From Vandiemenella viatica (Eukaryota; Arthropoda; Insecta; Orthoptera; Morabidae), in the NCBI GenBank assembly GCA_031002005.1, contig CM061918.1:57169478-57233477 (forward strand): a stretch of 64,000 nucleotides of DNA. Reading direction: 5' to 3'. Shown piece by piece: positions 57,061 to 64,000 of this stretch; the first letter of the stretch is position 1; each line of letters opens with the position of its first letter. Under the pieces are notes generated by a model. It searched no databases, was not told where the DNA came from, and saw only the letters and a program-made list of their open reading frames with translations. Both the position numbers and the translations under genes were made by a program.

Positions 57061-59544
57061 TACTTACAATTACTCGAGTATTACGTTTACAGCTATGATG
57101 CTAAAGAAAAGAAAACATTCCACTCTGCTAGATGGCAATCTGACACCAATCCTGATCTGGTCTTTGTTTCCACAGATGAAAGAAAACCTTTAGACCACAC
57201 AAGGAAAGTTCTTCAGCATTTTCCCAGAAGCCAACACAGGCCCACACTAATCAGTGTTGGTATCACAATACCTGTTATCAGATCAATTCATAAACCAAGA
57301 TGGAATTTAAAGAGGGCAAACTGGGACAATTATAGCTCCGAGGTAGATAATAACCTGCGATGGATACCCCCAAAAGTGAAAAACTACAAGAGATTTGTAG
57401 GTATTGTTATTGCTGCAGCTAAACGAAACATCCCTCGAGGGTACAGGAAACAATACATTCCATGCTGGGACAAATCTACGCAAACTTTATATGAAAATTT
57501 TCAAAAAACTGGTGACCCTGAAACAGGAAAAAGAATATTAGAAAAACTGAATGAAGGGAGGAAACAGAAATGGAAAGAGCTAACTTCTCAAATGAGCTTT
57601 ACTCACTCCAGTAGAAATGCATGGACTCTCCTTAGAAAACTGGGTGCAGCCTCAAACATGTGCAAAGAGGAGCCAGGAATTACACCAGCTGAAATGGCAT
57701 TGCACATAAAAACAAGAGCTGACAAAGTCCCAATAGATCCTGCCATGAAGAAACAGATGGAGAAAGAGATGATTGAAATGGATAACAACCTTAGAAATAA
57801 TCCTATCCTTTCTAATCCATTTAGTCATGAAGAAGTTGAGAAAGCCATCAAAATGCTAAAAATGAGGAAGGCTGCAGGGTTAGATGGCATTTTCCCAGAA
57901 TTCATAAGATATCTCGGCAAGCAGGGAAGAACTTGGCTCAAGAACTTCTTCAGTGATATCCTGGACACTGGGATAGTCCCCCCAGAATTTAAGATGGCTC
58001 ACACCTTGACGATCCTCAAACCAGGCAAACCAGCAGATGATGCTTCAAGCTATCGACCTATTGCTCTACTCAGTGTTTGCTATAAGCTTCTAGAACGCCT
58101 CATCCTTAACCGTATACAAGGAATAATAAATATCATAACACCAACATATCAGGCAGGTTTCAGACTAAAACGGAGCTGTTGTGAGCAAGTATTAGCACTG
58201 ACATCATACATTGAGGCTGGATTTCAGAAGAAGTTAAAAACATCAGTAGCCTTTGTCGATTTAACAGCGGCATATGATACAGTTTGGCTGGATGGACTCC
58301 TACTTAAACTTAAAAAACATATACCCTGCAGGAAACTAACATCACTCCTGAGGAATATGCTGACCAACAGATATTTTAAGGTCACTGTCGGACATAAGAC
58401 AAGTAAGTCATTTACAATAAAAAATGGATTACCTCAAGGGTCAGTACTAGCTCCATTGCTCTTCAACTTGTACACCAGTGACATGCCAGAAACAACCGGC
58501 AATAAATTCTGCTACGCTGACGACTTAGCTATCGCCGTCCAAACTGCCACATTAGAGGAAGGTGAGAGCATTCTCTCTAACGACTTAGAAACCTTGAACA
58601 CATATTATAGAAAGTGGAGACTTTGTCCGAACCCAATGAAAACAGAAGTATGCGCATTCCACTTGAGCAATAGAATAGCACATCAGCAGCTCAAAGTGAA
58701 CTTCTGCCACCAGAGGGTGAAACATAATTTCCATCCTAAGTATCTTGGCATCACCTTAGACCGCTCCTTAACATTCAAAAAACACATAGAAAACACAAGT
58801 CAAAAACTGAAAACACGAAACAACATCATGAAGAAGCTAGCTGGTACTTCATGGGGAGCTGATGCGAACACACTACGGACAACCGCTCTCACCATGGTTT
58901 ACCCTGTTGCTGAGTACTGTGCTCCAGTGTGGCAACGTAGTACTCATACTAGAAAAATCGACGTCCACCTGAATGAGTGTATGAGAGTAATAACTGGCAC
59001 CCTAAAATCCACCCCAGTCCCCTGGTTGCACCTGATCAGCAAAATACCACCTCCAGAGATAAGACGCCAAGAAGCAACGGCACGTGAGTGGATAAAACTA
59101 CACCATCCTGATCATCCACAGGATCTCCCAATCCACGAGGTTCTAAATAACTTACCACCCACTCGTCTTAAATCAAGAAATCCGGTATGGCAAGATGTAT
59201 TTGACTTTGATGTCATGGAAAAATGGCGACAAAGCTGGAACTCCACATCTGTAAAACATTCAGATATTAAAGATCCCACAACTGGACTTCCAGGATTCCA
59301 TCTAAATAGAGACCAGTGGGTCAAACTAAATCGCCTAAGAACAGGCCATGCGAAATGCAACGCCATGCTGTATAAGTGGGGTCTTCAGGATTCTCCTGCA
59401 TGTGACTGCGGTGCTCCTTCCCAGAGTGTGGAGCATATTATCAGGGAATGCCCTCTACGGAAGTATGATGGACCATATGAAGATGTTTTTGGAGCTACAA
59501 GTTCCTTCTTAGAATGGCTGGAAGAATTAGACATCAGCTTGTGA
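57061..59544 (+). CDS. LINE polyprotein, partial: endonuclease end plus reverse transcriptase
   Basis: The frame is open from about 57040. The first ~40 codons are endonuclease C-terminal text (YDAKEKKTFHSARW, TNPDLVFVS). RT follows from about codon 240 (RKAAGLDGIFPEF; SYRPIALLSVCYKLLERLI; FVDLTAAYDTVW; GLPQGSVLAPLLFN; CYADDLAIAV; KYLGITLDRSLTF). It ends with a cysteine/histidine knuckle (CDCGAPSQSVEHIIRECPL) and a TGA. The YADD catalytic box is intact and I see no internal stop or frameshift. Clade is probably in the Jockey/CR1/L2 group, not settled. No start codon of its own, so it is unlikely to be expressed as a functional protein. Confidence 0.85.
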   Translation, partial: YLQLLEYYVYSYDAKEKKTFHSARWQSDTNPDLVFVSTDERKPLDHTRKVLQHFPRSQHRPTLISVGITIPVIRSIHKPRWNLKRANWDNYSSEVDNNLRWIPPKVKNYKRFVGIVIAAAKRNIPRGYRKQYIPCWDKSTQTLYENFQKTGDPETGKRILEKLNEGRKQKWKELTSQMSFTHSSRNAWTLLRKLGAASNMCKEEPGITPAEMALHIKTRADKVPIDPAMKKQMEKEMIEMDNNLRNNPILSNPFSHEEVEKAIKMLKMRKAAGLDGIFPEFIRYLGKQGRTWLKNFFSDILDTGIVPPEFKMAHTLTILKPGKPADDASSYRPIALLSVCYKLLERLILNRIQGIINIITPTYQAGFRLKRSCCEQVLALTSYIEAGFQKKLKTSVAFVDLTAAYDTVWLDGLLLKLKKHIPCRKLTSLLRNMLTNRYFKVTVGHKTSKSFTIKNGLPQGSVLAPLLFNLYTSDMPETTGNKFCYADDLAIAVQTATLEEGESILSNDLETLNTYYRKWRLCPNPMKTEVCAFHLSNRIAHQQLKVNFCHQRVKHNFHPKYLGITLDRSLTFKKHIENTSQKLKTRNNIMKKLAGTSWGADANTLRTTALTMVYPVAEYCAPVWQRSTHTRKIDVHLNECMRVITGTLKSTPVPWLHLISKIPPPEIRRQEATAREWIKLHHPDHPQDLPIHEVLNNLPPTRLKSRNPVWQDVFDFDVMEKWRQSWNSTSVKHSDIKDPTTGLPGFHLNRDQWVKLNRLRTGHAKCNAMLYKWGLQDSPACDCGAPSQSVEHIIRECPLRKYDGPYEDVFGATSSFLEWLEELDISL

Positions 59545-59630
59545 ACGCTACCAACGTTCTTGTCATTGTATTTATTTATTGTTGTATTAGTTGCTTGCCA
59601 TACGACAAATAAAAAAAAATAAATAATTAG
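57061..59630 (+). mobile_element. 5'-truncated LINE with intact reverse transcriptase
   Basis: The element starts inside the endonuclease domain and runs through the reverse transcriptase to a 3' tail of acaaataaaaaaaaataaat. It is about 2.5 kb. ORF1 and the N-terminal endonuclease are missing, as usual for truncated insertion. Little decay suggests a fairly recent insertion into the 16-kb intron. Confidence 0.85.
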
Positions 59631-59972
59631 TAACTTCGCAAGTTAAACCAAACACAACTATTCATAGTTAATCACGAACTAATCATAACTCCCACTGAGT
59701 GACTTATTCGTCCACTTGCTATTAACTTGGTTTTTTCCATTAACTGTGCATCTAATTACTTAATGATTTCTGCGCCTTTCTCCAGGCTTCCGCCGTATTC
59801 TTGCGTCACACTAAGTTTTCTTTAATCGTTTTCGTACTTAACTTCATAATTATTCCTTTTCCTGGACTCTATATCGATAAGTTACTGCTTGCCTTTAGAG
59901 ATTATCACAAAATATGATTAGTATTGTACATTGATAATTCATTACACAAAAGAATAAATACAATATTTTATG

Positions 59973-61433
59973 TCTATATATATTTCTTCTGTTCGTGTGT
60001 ATGTGACTGAACCCCTTCTAAACGGCTGGACTGATTTTTATGAAATGTTGAGTGTGTGATTGAACTAATTCAAGAAAGGTTTAGATTTAAAAAAAAAATC
60101 CGATAAACCACCCCCTCTCCATTTACACCCCTAAATTTATACAAAACCCATAGTTTTTATTCGGTTTCGATGGAAATATGCACAAGTATACTTCAAAACA
60201 AACAGAAAAATATTCTCTCTACATTTGGTTTGCCAAAGCACAACCCCTCTCTCACTTTACCCCCTTCCCTTTTATTTTCCGATGATCTTTATAGAAAACC
60301 ACAGTTTTTATCCGTTTTCTATGGAAATTTGCACTCTAACACATGAGAAAAATACTGTCAACTTTGTTTTAAAAGAACCAAACCCCTCTCCTCCTTTCCA
60401 CCCCTTTAATTTTTGTCATTGTTCTTTATAGAAAGCAATATTCGACAAATTTTGACCGATAAATATATTAAAAGATTTTTCTGAAAAAAATACTGAAAAA
60501 ATATACCTGTCATTTCTTTCTTGCTATTATTTAAGACAGTTTTAAGTTTGTACTCAACACATTTAAGTTTATAGTATTTTCTTTATTTTTTTATTTTTTT
60601 TTTTATTTTTTTTTTTGCTGTCATCAGTCTTTAGACTGGTTTGATGCAATCCTCCATCCCTTCCTATAATGTGCTAACCTTTTCGTTTCTACATACCCCT
60701 TACAACCCACGTCCTCATATATCTGCTTCATATATTCTAATCTCTGTCTACCTCTATAGTTCTTACCTTCGACTGTTCCCTCCACTAACAAATTAACCAA
60801 TCCAGCATGTCTCAAAATATGACCTAAAAGCCTATCTCTTCTTCCTGTAAGCTTCTTCCATAAACTTATTTTGTCCCCCATCATTTCCAAAACTCGTTCA
60901 TTTCTTACTTTGTCTGTCCACCTAGTTTTTAGCATTCTTCTGTAGCACCACATTTCAAATGCTTCAAGTTTCTTTTTTCCGGTATTCCTAAAGTCCATGT
61001 TTCGCTACCGTAAAGTGCTGTGCTCCACACATAGAGTTTTAAAAAGTTCTTTCTAATTCCTAGATCAATATTTGAAACTAAAAGGTTTCTCTTTTTCATG
61101 AAGGCTCTTTTAGCTAGTGCTATTCTGCTTTTAACATCCTTCCTGCTTCGGCCATCGGTTGTAATTTTGCTTCCCAAGTAACAGAACTCACTCACTTCTC
61201 CTATAGCATTCGATCCTATTTTTATATTTAATCTTCTACTATTGGTATTTTTATAGTATACAGATACATTCACAAGTAATTGATAGGTCGAGTTGTAGTA
61301 ACCAGGTATTTTATTTTTTATTATTTTATTTTTTAATATTTTTTCATTAAAACGGTCCAAACAATTTATAGTTTATTCAATAAATTTTTGATTTACAACG
61401 TTTGAACAGGACAACGTCCGTCGGGTCCGCTAG
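59973..61433 (+). mobile_element. Helitron derivative carrying a LINE fragment
   Basis: The start tctatatatatttcttctgt and the following aacggctggactgatttt are typical of insect Helitron 5' ends. The end gtccgtcgggtccgctag lies before a T. Accccctctcc/acccct blocks repeat at about 60105, 60245 and 60390, each with an 'atagtttttat(t/c)cg(g)tttc(g/t)atgg' unit. An RTE LINE fragment occupies 60590-61330. Confidence 0.65.
60590..61330 (-). pseudogene. RTE-type LINE, C-terminal end, nested in a Helitron
   Basis: The minus frame 61360-60990 reads EVSEFCYLGSKITTDGRSRK, IALAKRAFMKKRNLL and WSTALYGSETWTL. After one frameshift near 60975 (T-run) it continues KKLEAFEMWCYRRMLKTRWT and DRLLGHILRHAGLV to a stop near 60630. 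An A/T-rich tail at 60570-60615 follows. It is the best preserved RTE copy in the window. Confidence 0.82.
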
Positions 61434-61612
61434 TTTATAATTATTAACATATGGGTGTTACGTATGACGGCAACATCCTTATAGATAGAAATGTTCGGTG
61501 GGTACAGCCATCAAGAACAGTAAGGAGGGATATAAGTAATTTTTTGTGTGCAAACCCAGTACTGAAATTAAGTAAGAAGTGTTTCTGCTATGCATGAGAG
61601 ATGAAGGCCTAC

Positions 61613-61802
61613 CTGCAAGTCCTCGCAGCCGTCTATAAGTCCCGGTTCGAGCGCTCTCAGCTGATTGGCGGACAGGTCCAGCGTCTGGAGCCTCCTCAGT
61701 CCACGCAGCTCCTGGCTGGAGAAAACCGGGTTGAGCCCGTCTCCCAGCAGGTTGTGGGAGAGGCGTAACTCCAACAGCGAGTCTCGGAGACCGCCCAGCA
61801 GT
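61613..61802 (-). CDS. Chaoptin-like gene, exon w1
   Basis: The exon is 190 nt, begins with one base completing a codon (phase 2 acceptor, ttttccag|A) and ends in phase 0 (TTGCAG|gtagg). It encodes about 63 residues with two LRRs, visible as LRLSHN and LDLSANQL with leucines at the expected spacing. The reading frame stays open upstream of the acceptor, but pyrimidine-rich sequence and the phase place the boundary at 61802. The preceding exon is not in the window, so the N-terminus is missing. It is followed by a 16.2-kb intron full of transposons. Confidence 0.85.
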
Positions 61803-64000
61803 CTGGAAAACACCAACAGAGCTGAGAGTCCCAGCTTCAATGTTCTCTCTCTGACCATGTATCCCACCACAGGCAGGCAAGTTATCGGTTAACTAGGGTA
61901 AGCCCGTTACAATCTTTTGCCTATCGTCAAGGATCTAGAATAGTTCCAGTTTTTATGGTCAAAGATTATCACAGGTTGATCTTATCTGGCCAAATAGATA
62001 CTTGACCCATATTCCCCCCTAGGATGAATAAAATCTCTTGAGCTTGAAGAACTCAGAGGTTTTAATAAACATATTAAACCAGGCAGAGACAATCGCGCTG
62101 TCGTATAATTATTTCAAAGTTCGTGGTTGCTAGACTCGTATTTGCTGAAATACAAATTTGACTTTTATTTGACTCTAAAAGGTCACTCTGCAAAATTTTA
62201 AGACTTTCTGTTTAATGGGAGTGCGCAATCGCTTCGGAAGTAACTCGTTGTTTTTTATTGAGACTGGGCAAATATTCGTAATGCAATCTTTGGTCGTAGT
62301 GTCCGTAGCGGCCAGAGAACTTAATACACATTCCAGGTTATTAAGTAGTTAAGCAGCTCCGATGAAATAAATCGCCAGAATACTCGATACTGTAACTTAT
62401 TAGGTCTGATACGCACTTTAAATGACCTATTAACTCACGTACAGCGAACAATAAAGACCATTAAAGAAAGTAGTCTGTAAAATAAGTAAAAAGCAAATAA
62501 ACTGTAATGTATAAACTTAAGCCAAGCAGCAACATTAGCGAAAGACTTAATCAAATTAGAATTTAGATTAGACCGGAATGACAATTAGCATTCATGGTTA
62601 CAGCAGAGACCATGAAAAAATTATGTTTTTTAAATAAATAATAAAAAAACTATATTGCTTTCATCAGCGATATGTTACTGAAAATCAGTTCCACGTTTTT
62701 TCAGTCGCAAAGTTTAACGATATTTTTTTAACTATGAAATGCTACGAAAAGAAATCTTCATGAATGTATTTTGCTAAATAATTTGGTAGCAGTTGCTTAG
62801 CTGTTAAATTGTGGACATAGCCTCGAAGTTCTTTTAATATCATCTGAGGTCGCTGTTAATTTGTTATTAAAAGCTGGTGTGTGACATCACGGTTCTCCAG
62901 CCAATAGCTGTCGAGATGAGTGAGTGAGTGAGTGATCTTAGGAAATTATATAGTAGGTTATTATAACAAATCGTGCTCGTCTTTTACATACCTCAATACT
63001 CCCACATCCCTATATAATTCCGCTACCTATATCTGCTACTATTTTCTACTCCGGCCCATATTTGTGGAAAACTACCATGTATCACGTGACATAGATAATT
63101 AATATTACAAATAAAATAATGAAAAAGCTATTATTTTCGGATTTTTCTTGCTTCTTGGTAAATATATTAAAAATTAATGGGTTCTTTACGAAATTGGAAT
63201 AGCGTTTCATTTCCGTTTTATTACTCAGAGGACATCTATATCCATATTCTGCAGTGGGGAACTTACATTAATTTTGCAGCTGTGTGTCTACTATAATAAT
63301 TTTTTTAAAAAAACATCATTTCCTGAAGAAACAAACAGGAAAATTTTGCTTTTTTATACGTTGATTTGAATATTGGTGCCAAAACGCATGCTGCTCTTGT
63401 GACGTCACGTCTCGTCTCAGCTCGTTCCGCTGTAAACAAAGCGATAGTTTGCTTACTTTGTTGGTGAAATTAGTTCTGTAGTTTACAAGTGGTGTATAGT
63501 GTCTCAGTGTGTAAATACACCAATTGAAACACCAAACAAATTGTTTATTTTCGGTCTAAACAACGAAAATTGCGGATAAAGCGTCTAAAACTTGCATGAC
63601 AGGAGCTAGCTTGTATTTTTGCGAAACGTTTACTTTTTTTTTTTTTTTAGTTCATTTTATGTGATAAACATAAATGTTTATCTGTAAATGAATAATCACT
63701 TTTGAAGTTGAGTTTTGTGTGCTCCCATAAACCCAACGTCTTCATAACCAATTGGAATTTGTCAGACGTCTATAAGATCTGATACATGATGTTAAATTTT
63801 GTTAGGGTTAGCTATACTTTATCATCAACAATTAATAGATTATCTCATCTGTATTTTGGTATTTTGTCGCAGAAAATGCTTGCTTACTACTTATGTGTAC
63901 AGCAATGTTTTCAACTTGACTGCTAACTCTGCTAATAGTGGTACTGTAAAACAATATTTAGATTATAATAAAAATTCTTTCTAGGCTATATAAGTTTCTG
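61803..64000. other. Upstream intron of the LRR gene; no exon seen
   Basis: The phase-2 acceptor of w1 shows that an intron continues here. I see no LRR or signal-peptide exon on the minus strand. The only notable stretch is CRE-like sequence near 63400. Confidence 0.5.
63395..63480. promoter_or_regulatory. CRE-like / CpG-containing stretch
   Basis: A GC-richer stretch contains a CRE-type palindrome (tgacgtca at 63400-63407) followed by cgtctcgtctcagctcgttc and aaacaaagcgat. It could be a promoter-like segment or part of a repeat. No transcript start can be shown. Confidence 0.2.

Larger units (their letters stand above)
9844..61802 (-). other. Chaoptin-like LRR gene, 14 visible exons (partial at both ends)
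   Basis: This span covers fourteen minus-strand exons that splice into one continuous LRR reading frame of about 941 codons, with roughly 37 repeats of the form LxxLxLSxNxL. All introns have GT/AG ends. Phases in order are 0,1,1,0,0,1,2,0,0,0,0,2,2, and each exon length fits them except for one extra base in w11. Large tandem-LRR proteins of this kind (chaoptin, artichoke, convoluted and relatives in Drosophila) act at the outside of the plasma membrane in cell adhesion and tissue or photoreceptor morphogenesis. The last two exons have a degenerate repeat pattern ending in a GLRAP motif, which I associate with the C-terminal part of chaoptin-like proteins; that association is from memory and not checked. 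Drosophila chaoptin is about 1,300 residues, so several hundred residues should lie outside the window. The exons are GC-rich against AT-rich introns. Introns range from 1.1 to 16.2 kb. Confidence 0.75.

Noticed and set aside
1..64000. CRISPR arrays, operons, prophage or bacterial defence genes
   Set aside because: The window is plainly eukaryotic; repeats are satellites and transposons with no spacer pattern.

Overview
This window looks like a piece of a large, repeat-laden insect genome, most likely an orthopteran such as a grasshopper or locust. That is an inference from three things: one spliced gene with very small exons and kilobase-scale introns, an abundant tRNA-derived SINE family, and a dense mixture of mariner, hAT, Helitron, pogo, RTE and other LINE relics. 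There are no bacterial-style genes.

The only host gene I can support is on the minus strand. It is a long extracellular leucine-rich-repeat (LRR) protein, best described as chaoptin-like. Fourteen exons (here w1 to w14, in transcription order) lie between 61802 and 9844. They have canonical AG/GT boundaries, and every pair of neighbouring intron phases agrees. Joined, they give about 941 codons and roughly 37 LRRs of about 24 residues. No signal peptide, first exons, C-terminal cysteine cap or membrane/GPI anchor is visible, so the gene runs off both ends of the window. One exon (23943-24225) has a clear single-base insertion that breaks the frame; the other thirteen are clean.

Everything else is intronic or 3'-flanking repeat sequence. 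1-3653 is a giant inverted repeat with about 0.9-kb arms, interrupted by 1.7 kb of satellite-like DNA. 3.7-9.8 kb (beyond the last visible exon) holds a mariner relic, SINEs, a Helitron derivative fusing the two ends of a Rep/helicase gene, several tandem repeats, a SINE nested inside a SINE, and a MITE. The 7.7-kb intron between w11 and w12 contains a mariner, an LTR element split by an almost complete hAT transposon, a hAT-like MITE 33 bp from a splice acceptor, and a second copy of the TAA-target MITE. The 16-kb intron between w1 and w2 contains a pogo-like element with psq and PHD-like segments, a 5'-truncated LINE with an open reverse transcriptase, and a Helitron carrying an RTE LINE fragment.

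Several foldback elements share a short structured motif, CTGANGA - hairpin - GAAA, that resembles a hammerhead ribozyme core. I saw no convincing new multi-gene system. The best leads are that motif, the giant palindrome, the exon frameshift and the nested or rearranged transposons.
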